Below, piece after piece: positions 25,279 to 35,439 of a stretch of DNA of 50,106 nt. Positions within the stretch are counted from its first letter, which is position 1. Each line of letters opens with the position of its first letter. Source of the DNA: Oscillospiraceae bacterium (lineage in GTDB: Bacteria; Bacillota; Clostridia; Oscillospirales; CAG-272); assembly GCA_015064855.1 (NCBI GenBank), contig SVRK01000012.1, positions 1-50,106 on the forward strand, in the 5' to 3' direction. The notes below the pieces were generated by a model. That model saw only the letters and a list, made by a program, of their open reading frames with translations. It was not told the DNA's origin and did no database searches. Both the position numbers and the translations under genes were made by a program.

Positions 25279-25328
25279 AATAGTAAAATAGATAAATCAA
25301 ATTGCAAACATCAAATAGCCTTTAAAAA

Positions 25329-25625
25329 TTAAACCTGTGCTTCCTCTTGCACATCCGAAAACTCTGCTGTTTCAAGTCCGTCAAAATACGCCTTGATAAC
25401 TGCACCCTCCAGCTCGCTTCTAAATTCCGCATTGATTGGGTGAACGATGTCTCTGTACGTTCCGTCAGGATTTTTACGGCTGGGCATTACTATAAAATAC
25501 TTGTCCCTTGCGTTAATAACCTTAATGTCGTGAACCGCAAGTGCGCCGTCAAACGTAACGGAAACAACCGCCTTCATTGGTCCTTCATTGAAAAATTTTC
25601 TGATTTTGATGTCTGAAATTACCAT
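25329..25625 (-). CDS. spoVG: SpoVG RNA/DNA-binding regulator
   Basis: The 98-residue protein matches SpoVG throughout: ISDIKIRKF, VTFDGALAVHDIKVI, YFIVMPSRK and the YRDIVHPIN segment near residue 60. SpoVG is a small site-specific nucleic-acid-binding protein that affects sporulation, cell division and virulence genes in Bacillota. AGGAG precedes the ATG. It is monocistronic, with its own terminator. The acidic tail is typical. An extended -10 box lies about 60 bases upstream. Confidence 0.96.
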   Translation of the reverse strand: MVISDIKIRKFFNEGPMKAVVSVTFDGALAVHDIKVINARDKYFIVMPSRKNPDGTYRDIVHPINAEFRSELEGAVIKAYFDGLETAEFSDVQEEAQV

Positions 25626-25682
25626 TTTGTTTTTCTCCTCTTGATGGTCGGTAAATTTTACCTTTGATTTTGTGACAATTAA

Positions 25683-25688
25683 ATTATA
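25683..25688 (-). promoter_or_regulatory. extended -10 box of spoVG
   Basis: TGATATAAT on the minus strand (TATAAT at 25683-25688). No good -35 box is seen at 16-18 bases, and I see no clear sigma-H pattern. Confidence 0.5.
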
Positions 25689-25798
25689 TCAATCAAATGT
25701 GAACAATTTTAGTACAAAATGAAATAATTGTGTGAAATTATTTAATTATTTAAGTGATTTTTTGTAATTTTTAATATAAAAACGAGGTTTTTTGTCAT

Positions 25799-27142
25799 AT
25801 GGCTCTTCAAAACACTGATTTTTCAACCCAAGAAGTTAACACATTATTAAAAAAAGCCAAGCGCATTTTCTTCATAGGAATAGGCGGTGTGAGTATGAGC
25901 GGTTTAGCTACTTATTTGCACTACAATGGGGCAAAAATCTACGGATACGATAAGGAGAGAACGGAAATCTGCCAAAAGCTTGAGACTATTGCAGATATAA
26001 AATATTACTCAACCCCCGATAGGGTTAGGGATATGGATTTGGTTGTATATTCCCTCGCCATTGACGAAAACAATTTTGAATATAAAATGGCTAAAAAGCT
26101 ACAAATTCCAACACTCTCTCGCGCAAATTTGCTTGGATATATAATTTCGACCTACAAAACGAGCATAGGAATTGCCGGCACTCACGGAAAAAGCACAACC
26201 GTTTCAATTCTCGGCAAAATCTTTGAATATGCAGGACATAAGCCGACTGTTTTTTGCGGTGCTCATATGAAGGACTTCGGTGCTTCATTTTTAAAGGGCG
26301 ACTCTCGAGTTTGCATATTTGAGGCATGCGAATACAAAAACTCCTTTCTGTATATGATACCGTCAGAGCTGGGAATATTGAATATAGAATATGACCATCC
26401 CGATTTTTTCAAATCAGCCGACGAGCTTGATGAGTCCTTTATTAGATTATCAACTAAGCCTAGCAAAGTATTTTTGAACATAGACGATAAGAAATCGGCA
26501 GAGATTATAAAAAGGCAAGTAATAAGCTATGGAATTGATAACGAAGCCGATTATCGCGGGACAATTAATGAAAATGGATTTTCGGTGTTTTTTGAGGGCA
26601 CGGAAATTGCCAAATGCAATGTAAATTTCAAAGGGAAGCACTTAATTTACGATGCGCTTTGTGCTTTTGCCATTGCTCATCAAAACGGCATATCTCCGAG
26701 AGTGATTTGTCGTGCAATCTCCGAGTTTCAGGGAGTGAAAAGACGATTTGAATATATAGGAAAAACAGACACTTCCCTGCCTGTTTTTGAGGATTATGCC
26801 CATCATCCGACAGAAATTAAAGCAACACTTTCATCCGTTTCAGAAATGGGATACAAAAGAATTTTCGTAGCGTTTCAGCCACACACTTATTCGAGGAGCT
26901 TTTATCTATATAATGAATTCACTCAAGCATTCAAGGGCGCATCCGAGCTTTATTTTTTACCAACCTTCAAAGCGCGTGAGGAAAATGTTTTCTCTTTAGA
27001 CGAAGAAGCATTTGCACGTGATTCGGGCGGAAAACTACTCGCTGATTTTAACGAATTGAAACAGAAAATAAAAGAAACCGACTGCGACATTATTTTGCTT
27101 TTGGGAGCGGGAGATATCACGAATTTTAAAAAATATCTGTAA
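25799..27142 (+). CDS. murC: UDP-N-acetylmuramate-L-alanine ligase
   Basis: This 447-residue Mur ligase has the MurC N-terminal nucleotide-binding segment FIGIGGVSMSGLA (25-37), the ATP loop GTHGKSTT (127-134), EACEYKNSFL near 183 and the C-terminal DYAHHPTEIKATL. The HHPTEI motif is specific to MurC. It adds the first L-alanine to UDP-MurNAc in peptidoglycan synthesis. It is isolated from other mur genes. A GAGG site sits 11 bases before the ATG, a little far. Length is close to the usual 450-470. Confidence 0.95.
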   Translation: MALQNTDFSTQEVNTLLKKAKRIFFIGIGGVSMSGLATYLHYNGAKIYGYDKERTEICQKLETIADIKYYSTPDRVRDMDLVVYSLAIDENNFEYKMAKKLQIPTLSRANLLGYIISTYKTSIGIAGTHGKSTTVSILGKIFEYAGHKPTVFCGAHMKDFGASFLKGDSRVCIFEACEYKNSFLYMIPSELGILNIEYDHPDFFKSADELDESFIRLSTKPSKVFLNIDDKKSAEIIKRQVISYGIDNEADYRGTINENGFSVFFEGTEIAKCNVNFKGKHLIYDALCAFAIAHQNGISPRVICRAISEFQGVKRRFEYIGKTDTSLPVFEDYAHHPTEIKATLSSVSEMGYKRIFVAFQPHTYSRSFYLYNEFTQAFKGASELYFLPTFKAREENVFSLDEEAFARDSGGKLLADFNELKQKIKETDCDIILLLGAGDITNFKKYL

Positions 27143-27147
27143 TTTTA

Positions 27148-27176
27148 TTTACTTTTTTCTTTGCGTGTGCTATAAT
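27148..27176 (+). promoter_or_regulatory. promoter before the methyltransferase gene
   Basis: TTTACT (27148-27153), 17 bases, TATAAT (27171-27176). This is the same -35 and spacing as the promoter of rsuA. Confidence 0.7.
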
Positions 27177-27205
27177 ATGTGCAAAATCTTATTTAAGGAG
27201 CTATT

Positions 27206-27961
27206 ATGGAGCAGTATGCAAGTCTTTACAGCGTTTACGACGAGTTAAACGAATCATACGATTACGATGCTTTAGCAAGCTTTTTAAGCGAAGCAATCAA
27301 GGAAAACGAAAAAATCAATACTGCTTTGGTTCTAGACCTTGCCTGTGGCACAGGAAAATTGACCTTTAAGCTGCGTGAGCGTGGGTATGATATGACCGGT
27401 GTTGACCTTTCAAGCGGTATGCTATCAGTTGCACATGAGTATGCGGTACGCAATGGGATAAACGACGTTTTGTTTCTCTGTCAGGATATGACGGAGTTTG
27501 AATTATATGGCACAGTTGACGCCTGCGTTTGCACTCTCGACAGTATAAATTATCTAACAAAATTAAGCGACATTAAAAAGTGCTTTTCACTAGTCCATAA
27601 TTACCTTATACCCGATGGAGTGTTTATTTTTGATGTAAATACACCTTACAGATTCAAGGAAATTTACGGTAACAACGACTTCATTTTGGAAAACGAAAAT
27701 TCACTTTGCGCTTGGCAAAACGAGTATAATGAAAAAACAAAAATTTGCAAATTCTATTTGAGCATTTTTAAAGAAAACGAAGACGGCAGATACAACCGCT
27801 ACGACGAAATTCAAAAGGAAAAATGCTACGAAAGGAAGCAAATTGAAAAGGCTCTTAACGAGTCAGGCTTTGAAATAATTGCCGTTTACGGCGATATAAA
27901 TAAAAAACCTGCTGAAAATACTGACGAAAAATGGTATTTTATAGCAAGATGTATAAAATAA
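27206..27961 (+). CDS. class I SAM-dependent methyltransferase
   Basis: The 251-residue protein has motif I VLDLACGTG (42-50), the acidic strand-2 end GVDLSSGML near 68 and motif IV-like VDACVCTLDSINYL near 108. These mark the Rossmann-fold methyltransferases. The small-molecule or macromolecular substrate is not visible. AAGGAG lies before the ATG. It has its own promoter and is followed 16 bases later by hslO, so the two may be co-transcribed. Confidence 0.88.
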   Translation: MEQYASLYSVYDELNESYDYDALASFLSEAIKENEKINTALVLDLACGTGKLTFKLRERGYDMTGVDLSSGMLSVAHEYAVRNGINDVLFLCQDMTEFELYGTVDACVCTLDSINYLTKLSDIKKCFSLVHNYLIPDGVFIFDVNTPYRFKEIYGNNDFILENENSLCAWQNEYNEKTKICKFYLSIFKENEDGRYNRYDEIQKEKCYERKQIEKALNESGFEIIAVYGDINKKPAENTDEKWYFIARCIK

Positions 27962-27977
27962 ATTTTGTGAGGTAAAG

Positions 27978-28862
27978 ATGTCTAAAATTCTACGTGCAAT
28001 GACAAGAGACGGCAGTGCCCGTGCTTACGTTATAAATTCAACCGATATTGTAAACAAGGCGGTAAGCTATCATAAAACCGCGCCGACCGCTACTGCCCTG
28101 CTTGGCAGATTACTTACAGCTTCCAGCGTTATGGGAACTATGCTACCGGAGGACGGATGCACAATGACTGTTGCAATAAGAGGCAACGGCATTGCAGGTA
28201 CTACTCTTTGTACCGCAGACTACTGGGGCAACGTAAAGGGATATATACAAAATCCTGATGCAGATTTACCGCTTAAACCAAACGGTAAGCTTGACGTTTC
28301 GGGCATTGTTGGTGGCGGTATTTTATCCGTTTCCAAGGATGTTGGAGATGAGGTACCGTTCAATGGTAACGTAGAGCTTGTTTCCGGTGAGGTTGCCGAG
28401 GATATTACAAGCTACTATGCAACAAGTGAACAAACTCCAACTCTGTGTGCGCTTGGTGTTTTGGTCGATACTGACTATTCGTGCAAGGCCTCCGGTGGAG
28501 TTATGATACAGCTTCTGCCCTTTGCCGATGACGAGGTAATTACTCAGCTTGAAAAGAATGCTCCTCTTTTAAATAACGTATCGGCTATGTTTGATAAGGG
28601 AATGACTAATGAGGAGATTTTAAAGGTAGCCCTTACTAATATTGAATTTGATATTTTTGATGAGCTTGACGTTGACTACAAGTGCAACTGCTCACGCGAG
28701 CGCACGGAAAAGGCACTTGTTTCAATCGGCAAGGGCGAGGCATTAAAGGTTTTAGAAGAGCAATCGGCAGAAGGTAAGGATTATATTGAGCTTTCCTGCC
28801 ATTTCTGTGACAAGACCTATCAATTTACAAAAAGCGACATAGACAAGCTATTTGACAAATAA
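27978..28862 (+). CDS. hslO: Hsp33 redox-regulated chaperone
   Basis: The 294-residue protein has the Hsp33 N-terminal fold and the C-terminal zinc-binding redox switch. That switch is CNC (Cys236 and Cys238) and CHFC (Cys274 and Cys277), the canonical CxC...CxxC arrangement. Oxidation releases zinc and turns the protein into a holdase for unfolded proteins. GAGGT precedes the ATG. A terminator follows at 28864. The gene fits an anaerobe that must survive oxygen or hypochlorite. Confidence 0.95.
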   Translation: MSKILRAMTRDGSARAYVINSTDIVNKAVSYHKTAPTATALLGRLLTASSVMGTMLPEDGCTMTVAIRGNGIAGTTLCTADYWGNVKGYIQNPDADLPLKPNGKLDVSGIVGGGILSVSKDVGDEVPFNGNVELVSGEVAEDITSYYATSEQTPTLCALGVLVDTDYSCKASGGVMIQLLPFADDEVITQLEKNAPLLNNVSAMFDKGMTNEEILKVALTNIEFDIFDELDVDYKCNCSRERTEKALVSIGKGEALKVLEEQSAEGKDYIELSCHFCDKTYQFTKSDIDKLFDK

Positions 28863-28863
28863 A

Positions 28864-28885
28864 AAATGGGCGTTTTCGCTCATTT
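28864..28885 (+). terminator. terminator of hslO
   Basis: AAATGGGCG (28864-28872) pairs with CGCTCATTT (28877-28885), with one G-T pair and a TTTT loop. TTATT follows. Confidence 0.7.
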
Positions 28886-28917
28886 TTATTCTAAAAATTT
28901 CAAAAGGAGGACGAAAT

Positions 28918-30873
28918 ATGGGTGAATTTGTTTTAAAAAGCAATTACAAGCCAACAGGCGACCAACCAACTGCCATAAAGCAGCTAACCGACGGTGTTTT
29001 GCGTGGCGAAAAAATGCAAACTCTGCTTGGCGTTACAGGCTCGGGCAAAACCTTTACTATGGCAAACGTAATTAAAAACCTTAATCGTCCGACCATTATT
29101 TTAGAGCCAAACAAAACCTTGGCAGCACAGGTTTGCTCCGAAATGCGCGAGCTTTTTCCCGACTCTGCCGTTGAATATTTCGTTTCCTACTACGACTACT
29201 ATCAGCCCGAAGCTTATATTCCCGGTAAGGATATGTATATCGAAAAGGACGCACTTGTAAATGAAGAAATAGATAAGCTGCGCCATAGCGCAACAAGCTC
29301 ACTTTTTGAGCGTCGTGACGTAATTATAGTTGCGAGTGTTTCTTGCATATATTCTCTCGGTGACCCGAATGAATATCACAATATGCTAATAGATTTGCGC
29401 GAGGGAATGGAGATTTCTCGTGATCAGCTCGTACGCAAGCTAATTAGCTTGAGCTATGAGAGAAACGATGTCAATTTTGTGCGTAACAAATTTAGAATTC
29501 GCGGGGACGTGGTTGAAATTTTCCCATCCTCATCAAGTGACAAGGCTGTGCGCGTTGAATTTTTTGGTGACGAAATTGACAAGCTTTGCGAAATAAACAC
29601 ATTAACGGGTGAGGTTTTAAGGCACCTCTCCTACACCGCTATATTCCCTGCAAACCACTACGTCGTTTCAGACGAAAAGCGCGAAGCGGCACTTTCCGAA
29701 ATTTATAGTGAAATGGTTGAGCGCGTTGAATATTTTAAATCTCAAAACAAGCTCTTAGAAGCACAAAGAATAGAAGAAAGAACAAAATACGACATCGAAA
29801 TGCTACGTGAAATCGGCTTTTGCTCGGGCGTTGAAAACTATTCGCGCATTCTTTCAGGCAGAGAGCCGGGCTCAACGCCATACACACTTCTTGATTATTT
29901 TCCCGATGATTATATTATGTTTATTGACGAGAGCCACGTTTCCTTACCCCAGGTAAGAGGAATGAGTGGTGGTGACCTTGCAAGAAAAAGAAATCTTATA
30001 GATTTCGGCTTCCGTCTGCCGTCGGCTTACGACAATAGACCTCTTAATTTCGAGGAGTTTTTATCAAAATTAAACCAAACTATTTTCGTCTCCGCCACGC
30101 CTGCGGAATTCGAGCGCCAAAACTCAACCTCGTTTGCTGAACAGCTTATACGACCTACAGGACTGGTTGACCCAACCATTGAAATAAGACCGATTAACAC
30201 ACAGGTTGATGACGTTATGGGCGAGATTAAATTACGTGCGGAAAAGGGCGAAAGGGTTTTGGTTACCACCCTGACGACCAAAATGGCAGAGGACTTAACG
30301 GACTTTTTAATTGCAAATAACCTAAAGGCTAAATATATTCACCATAACGTTGATACTATTGAGCGTATGGAGATTATAAGAAGCCTGCGTCTTGGCGAGT
30401 TCGATGCGCTTGTTGGAATCAACCTTCTTCGTGAGGGGCTTGATATTCCCGAGGTTTCGCTCGTTGCTATTTTAGATGCGGACAAGGAAGGACTTTTCCA
30501 CTCCGAAACCTCTCTAATTCAGACAATCGGCCGTGCAGCAAGAAATGCCGAGGGTAAGGTTATTATGTATGCCGACTCAATTACCCGTTCAATGGAACGT
30601 GCAATTAATGAGACCGACCGCCGTCGTGCAATTCAAATCAAGTACAATGAAGAAAACGGCATTGTGCCAAAAACCATCAAAAAGGGTGTGCACGACATTA
30701 TTGACCTTGGCAAAAAGACAGAAAAAACAAAAACAAAAATGTCAGCATCCGATAAAGAAAAGCTTATTGCAGAGCTTACAAAGGAAATGCGTGCGGCATC
30801 AGCTAAATTGGAGTTTGAGAAAGCAGCATATCTACGCGATCAAATAAAAGAATTAAGGATTACAAAAAAATAA
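28918..30873 (+). CDS. uvrB: excinuclease ABC subunit B
   Basis: The 651-residue helicase-like protein has Walker A GVTGSGKT (38-45), the beta-hairpin region around [19 protein letters not shown] (about 93-111) that probes DNA damage, DEXD-type IDESHV near 336 and a C-terminal UVR domain ([21 protein letters not shown]). It verifies lesions in nucleotide excision repair. AAAGGAGG seven bases before the ATG at 28918 fixes the start; the longer frame from 28852 lies in the hslO terminator. The stop overlaps uvrA by one base. Confidence 0.97.
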   Translation: MGEFVLKSNYKPTGDQPTAIKQLTDGVLRGEKMQTLLGVTGSGKTFTMANVIKNLNRPTIILEPNKTLAAQVCSEMRELFPDSAVEYFVSYYDYYQPEAYIPGKDMYIEKDALVNEEIDKLRHSATSSLFERRDVIIVASVSCIYSLGDPNEYHNMLIDLREGMEISRDQLVRKLISLSYERNDVNFVRNKFRIRGDVVEIFPSSSSDKAVRVEFFGDEIDKLCEINTLTGEVLRHLSYTAIFPANHYVVSDEKREAALSEIYSEMVERVEYFKSQNKLLEAQRIEERTKYDIEMLREIGFCSGVENYSRILSGREPGSTPYTLLDYFPDDYIMFIDESHVSLPQVRGMSGGDLARKRNLIDFGFRLPSAYDNRPLNFEEFLSKLNQTIFVSATPAEFERQNSTSFAEQLIRPTGLVDPTIEIRPINTQVDDVMGEIKLRAEKGERVLVTTLTTKMAEDLTDFLIANNLKAKYIHHNVDTIERMEIIRSLRLGEFDALVGINLLREGLDIPEVSLVAILDADKEGLFHSETSLIQTIGRAARNAEGKVIMYADSITRSMERAINETDRRRAIQIKYNEENGIVPKTIKKGVHDIIDLGKKTEKTKTKMSASDKEKLIAELTKEMRAASAKLEFEKAAYLRDQIKELRITKK

Positions 30874-33698
30874 TGAAGGACAAAATAGAAATTAAAGGTG
30901 CAAGAGTCAACAACCTTAAAAATATTGACGTGACAATACCTCGTGATAAGCTCGTTATTTTAACGGGTCTTTCAGGCTCGGGCAAGTCCTCTCTTGCATT
31001 TGACACAATATACGCCGAGGGACACAGACGCTTTGTTGAGTCCTTGTCCTCTTATGCGCGTCAGTTTTTAGGACAGCTTGACAAGCCAGACGTTGACACC
31101 ATCGAGGGGCTTTCTCCCGCTATTTCAATCGACCAAAAAACAACGTCGAAAAACCCACGCTCAACAGTTGGCACAGTTACCGAGATTTACGATTATTTAA
31201 GACTTTTATATGCTCGACTTGGCACTGTCCACTGCCCTGTTTGCAACAAGGTAATTGAACAGCAAAGCGTTGACCAAATAATTGACAAAATTCTAACCTT
31301 AAAGGATAAGGAACGCTTTTTGGTTCTTGCACCTGTTGTACGTGGCAAAAAGGGCAGGCACGAAAAGGTTATTGCCGATGCACGCAAAAACGGCTACGGC
31401 AGACTTTTTGTTGACGGTGTTACCTATGATTTAAGTGAGGATATTGAGCTAGAGCTTACAAAAAAACATAATATTGATATAGTTATCGACCGTCTTGTAA
31501 TGAAAGAGGGTCTTCGCCCACGTCTTGCCGACTCTGTTGAAAGTGCATTGCGTGCAAGTGACGGAAGGGTTAATATTTTGACAGTCCCAAGCGAGGGTGA
31601 GGGTGTACTACACGAGTTTTCGACCAACTATGCGTGTGAGGAGCACGGAATAAGCTTTCCCGAGCTTGAGCCACGCTCGTTCTCATTCAACAACCCATTT
31701 GGCGCTTGTCCTCATTGTCTTGGAATTGGTGAAATGAGAAATATTTCTCCCGCCAAAATTATCCCCGACGACTCCCTTTCTCTTTCCGAGGGTGCAATTC
31801 AGGTAAACGGCTTTAAAACCATTGACGAGGAAAGCTGGACCTGGCCACTTTTTTCTGCAGTTTGTAAAAAAATCGGTGTTTCTCTTGATACGCCTGTTAA
31901 GGATTTTAGTAAAGACCAATTAAATGCTATTTTATATGGCACAGGTGATGAATATTACACCATAGACAGATATTTTGCAAAGCAGCACCGCCGTCAGACA
32001 GTAAAATTTGACGGAGTCATAAAGACTATTGAACAAAGAATGCAAATGATGGGCAACGAATATTACGAGCAGTTTATTGAGGAAACGCCATGCCCTGTTT
32101 GTAAAGGTCAAAGGCTTAATAGCCAAGCACTTTCCGTGCGAGTTGGTGGCAAAAACATCGACGAATTTTGTCGTATGTCCGTTACAAATGCTCTTGACTT
32201 TGTAAATTCACTTCATTTTGAGGGTGGAAAGGCAGAAATCGCAAGAGAAATTTTGAAAGAGGTTCGCGCCCGTCTTGGATTTATGAAGAGCGTTGGACTT
32301 GAGTATCTGACTCTTGCAAGAAAAAGTGCTACCTTGTCGGGTGGTGAGGCACAGAGAATCCGTTTGGCAACGCAAATCGGCTCATCCCTTGTGGGAGTTT
32401 TATACATCCTTGACGAGCCATCAATCGGCCTACATCAGCGCGACAACTCAAAGCTAATAGCTACATTAAAGAACCTACGCGACGTTGGAAACAGCGTTAT
32501 CGTTGTTGAGCACGATGAAGAAACTATGCTTGAATCGGACTATATTATAGATATTGGTCCAAAGGCAGGTATTCACGGTGGCGAGGTTGTAGCAGCAGGC
32601 ACTCCAAAGGAAATTATGGAGAACAAAAAATCAATAACCGGTGCATATTTAAGTGGCAGAAAGAAGATAGAAATACCTAGTGAAAGACGAAAAGGCAATG
32701 GTACAAGCCTCAAGATTATAGGCGCACAGGAAAACAACTTAAAAAATATTGACGTTGAAATTCCGCTTGGATGCTTTGTTGCTGTCAGCGGTGTTTCAGG
32801 CTCCGGTAAATCCTCACTAATCAATAAAATTTTGCTTCAAAATCTTGCGAAAAAGTTAAACCGCGCAATTACCTATCCAGGCAAGTGCGATAGAATTGAG
32901 GGATACGAAAATCTTGACAAGGTAATTGCAATTGACCAATCCCCAATAGGACGCACTCCAAGGTCAAATCCAGCCACGTATACGGGTCTTTTTACAGAAA
33001 TACGTGATTTATTTGCCAAAACTCCCGATGCAAAAATGCGTTCGTTTGGACCCGGTCGCTTTTCCTTCAACGTCAAGGGAGGACGATGCGAGGCTTGTGA
33101 GGGAGATGGTGTTAAAAAGATAGAAATGCACTTTTTACCTGACGTATACGTCAAATGTGACGTGTGCAAGGGAAAACGCTATAACAAGGATACTTTAGAG
33201 GTTAAATATAAGGGCAAAAGCATCTCTGACGTGCTCGAAATGACATCCGAGGAGGGAGCAATATTCTTTAGTGAAATTCCTTCTATTGCTAAGAAGCTTC
33301 AAACAATATGTGATGTTGGACTTGGCTACATTAAAATCGGTCAGTCATCGACTACCTTGTCAGGCGGTGAAGCACAAAGAGTTAAGCTTGCAACAGAGCT
33401 AGCAAGGCGCTCCACAGGAAAAACCATATATATTCTTGACGAGCCGACAACAGGACTACACACGGCTGATGTAAAGAAGCTAATTTACGTTCTACAAAGG
33501 CTTGTTGATGCGGGCAATAGCATTATAGTTATTGAGCACAACCTAGATATTTTAAAAACCGCTGACTATATAATCGACCTAGGTCCCGAGGGTGGAGATA
33601 ACGGCGGAACGGTTGTTGCCACAGGCACACCCGAGGAGGTTGCAAAGAACCCTAATTCCTACACGGGAATGTACCTAAAAAAGATATTAAATAGCTAA
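30873..33698 (+). CDS. uvrA: excinuclease ABC subunit A
   Basis: The 941-residue protein has two ABC ATPase modules. Walker A motifs are GLSGSGKSS (near 32) and GVSGSGKSS (near 642). Signature motifs LSGGEAQR occur in both halves. CxxC zinc modules are visible (CPVCN, CPHC, CPVC, and CEAC with CDVC). It finds DNA damage and loads UvrB. The ATG overlaps the uvrB stop (TAATG), so translation is coupled. Length is normal. A strong terminator follows. Confidence 0.97.
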   Translation: MKDKIEIKGARVNNLKNIDVTIPRDKLVILTGLSGSGKSSLAFDTIYAEGHRRFVESLSSYARQFLGQLDKPDVDTIEGLSPAISIDQKTTSKNPRSTVGTVTEIYDYLRLLYARLGTVHCPVCNKVIEQQSVDQIIDKILTLKDKERFLVLAPVVRGKKGRHEKVIADARKNGYGRLFVDGVTYDLSEDIELELTKKHNIDIVIDRLVMKEGLRPRLADSVESALRASDGRVNILTVPSEGEGVLHEFSTNYACEEHGISFPELEPRSFSFNNPFGACPHCLGIGEMRNISPAKIIPDDSLSLSEGAIQVNGFKTIDEESWTWPLFSAVCKKIGVSLDTPVKDFSKDQLNAILYGTGDEYYTIDRYFAKQHRRQTVKFDGVIKTIEQRMQMMGNEYYEQFIEETPCPVCKGQRLNSQALSVRVGGKNIDEFCRMSVTNALDFVNSLHFEGGKAEIAREILKEVRARLGFMKSVGLEYLTLARKSATLSGGEAQRIRLATQIGSSLVGVLYILDEPSIGLHQRDNSKLIATLKNLRDVGNSVIVVEHDEETMLESDYIIDIGPKAGIHGGEVVAAGTPKEIMENKKSITGAYLSGRKKIEIPSERRKGNGTSLKIIGAQENNLKNIDVEIPLGCFVAVSGVSGSGKSSLINKILLQNLAKKLNRAITYPGKCDRIEGYENLDKVIAIDQSPIGRTPRSNPATYTGLFTEIRDLFAKTPDAKMRSFGPGRFSFNVKGGRCEACEGDGVKKIEMHFLPDVYVKCDVCKGKRYNKDTLEVKYKGKSISDVLEMTSEEGAIFFSEIPSIAKKLQTICDVGLGYIKIGQSSTTLSGGEAQRVKLATELARRSTGKTIYILDEPTTGLHTADVKKLIYVLQRLVDAGNSIIVIEHNLDILKTADYIIDLGPEGGDNGGTVVATGTPEEVAKNPNSYTGMYLKKILNS

Positions 33699-33700
33699 AA

Positions 33701-33723
33701 AAGCGGAGCAATTTGCTCCGCTT
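33701..33723. terminator. terminator of uvrBA
   Basis: AAGCGGAGCA pairs with TGCTCCGCTT around ATT, with an A run on the left and TTTATC on the right. It also serves the convergent minus-strand gene. Confidence 0.88.
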
Positions 33724-33745
33724 TTTATCACCCTGTGTATGATTT

Positions 33746-35284
33746 TTAGATGATTAGACTTTTCCCTTTTAATGAGTCCTCGCTTGAAATTCCGTTTTGT
33801 TCCGCCAGCTTATTTACTGTTGTATGATATTTTTTTGCTATATCCCACAGGGTTTCCGTTTCTTTGGGGAAGCAAACGCGAACGCAGGATGAATCTGTTT
33901 TATATTCAGTTTCCTTTTTCAAAATTGCCTTATCAAGAACAGTAGCCGTGCTCTTTTCATATACACTAAAGGTTGGGAAAATTTCCGTTGTTATATAAAA
34001 GCGCTCACTGTCATATCTCGCGTTTAAATTACCTATCGAAAAATCACATCTTGATATGATCTCTCCATTAATTCTTGGAAGCTCTGTTTCATATTTTATT
34101 GGTATTTCATAATGGTCGCTTAAATATTCGCACGTGCCCTCGTCGTTAATTTCACTTCTTCCTATAACATGGACAAAAAGCTTACCTAAAAAGTAAATTT
34201 TATTGCCCTTTACTTCTGTTTTTTCGTACACAGGGTCGGCGATTACGTCAATTATTTTAGATATTGCATCGTTTTCTCTTTTAAATGACTCGCTAACCGT
34301 AAAGGAGGCATTTTGACATTTTAAGCTTGTGAAAACGTCTATATTTTTGTACGTTGATTGCATTTCGTTTTTAGTAGAATATGCATCTTTTGTAAGCTCG
34401 ATTTCGTTATTTCTCTGCACCTCACCCTCAAGCTCACAATTAAGGTCAAAGAAAAGCTCGCTTTTCTCTCCGTTTTCTTCATTGGAAATCGAAAGAGAAA
34501 CGCATCTCGCCCGTGCACTTGTCATATCTCCCACTACTGCGCCCTCTGCCTCAATATCCTCAACGAGTGGAATTGTTTTACTAATAACCGTTTCCTCCAT
34601 GCCGTTGACAAGCAAGCATTTTACAGTTACGTCACCTCTTACCGATACTCTGCCACCTTGTGCCTTTACGTCGCTTAAAATAATTGATGCGTCACACCAT
34701 ATTGGCTTCGATTTTTCCATTCCGGACATATCAAGTCTATCATTCATTCTTATATTTTGTAGGCTTATAGGCATAATTTCAAGTGATTTTCTCGGCTCTG
34801 TTTTTCTTTCGATATAAATCTCATCAGCGCTTGAGCGAGGAGAAATGTTTTCTCCCTCTGTTTTTTCGTTAAAGCCCATAATTCTGCTTTTTAATTTTGT
34901 CTTAACAGTTAGCTTTCTTGGTGCTGTTACTCTCGTTGTGCAGTTTTCAACTGTTGTATCTATAAAGGTTGCTCCATTTGCCAAAATAGGCGCTTTCGCC
35001 TCGTACGAGGAATTAAGCGGCAAGGCACAAAGCATTCCCTCCTCGTTTGTATAAATAATTGAATAGGTTACTGTGCCTCCAAGTTCTAAGGTCGGCGGAG
35101 TTGTTGTATCAGACACATATTTGCTTTCAGGCAAAACCTGTGCGCGTGTCAAAAGTATTTTTCTAACCTCTGGCACGTAATCGGGCAAGGAAAATTCCTC
35201 GCTTACCTCGTGATTTATAGACGTATCGTCCGAAATCTCTAAAAGCCTTACAGCATCGCTTCTCTCTTTTGTGGAATTTTCCAT
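33746..35284 (-). CDS. SPOCS (DUF3794) and LysM domain protein
   Basis: The 512-residue protein has an N-terminal region with repeated DUF3794/SPOCS-like beta domains (FSLPDYVPEVRKILLTRA near residue 30 is the recognisable start). It ends in a LysM domain (residues 465-512: KETETLWDIAKKYHTTVNKLAEQNGI). SPOCS proteins are found in spore coats and outer layers of Clostridia; LysM binds peptidoglycan-like glycans. No signal peptide is present, as is common for spore coat proteins made in the mother cell. The ATG at 35284 follows AAGGAGAAGG. A 12-codon longer frame is rejected for lack of a ribosome site. Confidence 0.85.
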   Translation of the reverse strand: MENSTKERSDAVRLLEISDDTSINHEVSEEFSLPDYVPEVRKILLTRAQVLPESKYVSDTTTPPTLELGGTVTYSIIYTNEEGMLCALPLNSSYEAKAPILANGATFIDTTVENCTTRVTAPRKLTVKTKLKSRIMGFNEKTEGENISPRSSADEIYIERKTEPRKSLEIMPISLQNIRMNDRLDMSGMEKSKPIWCDASIILSDVKAQGGRVSVRGDVTVKCLLVNGMEETVISKTIPLVEDIEAEGAVVGDMTSARARCVSLSISNEENGEKSELFFDLNCELEGEVQRNNEIELTKDAYSTKNEMQSTYKNIDVFTSLKCQNASFTVSESFKRENDAISKIIDVIADPVYEKTEVKGNKIYFLGKLFVHVIGRSEINDEGTCEYLSDHYEIPIKYETELPRINGEIISRCDFSIGNLNARYDSERFYITTEIFPTFSVYEKSTATVLDKAILKKETEYKTDSSCVRVCFPKETETLWDIAKKYHTTVNKLAEQNGISSEDSLKGKSLII

Positions 35285-35313
35285 ATTCCTTCTCCTTATC
35301 GTTTTTGATTTTA

Positions 35314-35328
35314 GTGGCATTATGCCAC
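35314..35328. promoter_or_regulatory. 15-base palindrome upstream of the SPOCS-LysM gene
   Basis: GTGGCAT and ATGCCAC are perfect arms around a single base, about 30 bases before the start codon. They are nested between the looser arms TTTTAG and CTAAAA. This is a candidate operator or leader hairpin. Confidence 0.4.
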
Positions 35329-35369
35329 CTTTTGTCTAAAACTTATGCAAAAGAAGCGATAATTATTAC

Positions 35370-35398
35370 TTGACACGTCCATTTTTTAGTGCTATAAT
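35370..35398 (+). promoter_or_regulatory. consensus promoter of serS
   Basis: TTGACA (35370-35375), 17 bases, TATAAT (35393-35398). Both boxes are perfect. The leader of about 35 bases leaves no room for a T-box. Confidence 0.88.
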
Positions 35399-35439
35399 TT
35401 TAATATATTTATTATACGTGCATCTTATAGGAGTAAATT

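Noticed and set aside
34329..34817. Plus-strand open frame of 162 codons within the SPOCS-LysM gene
   Set aside because: It is antisense to a recognisable coding region, serine- and leucine-rich by reverse translation, with no start signals.
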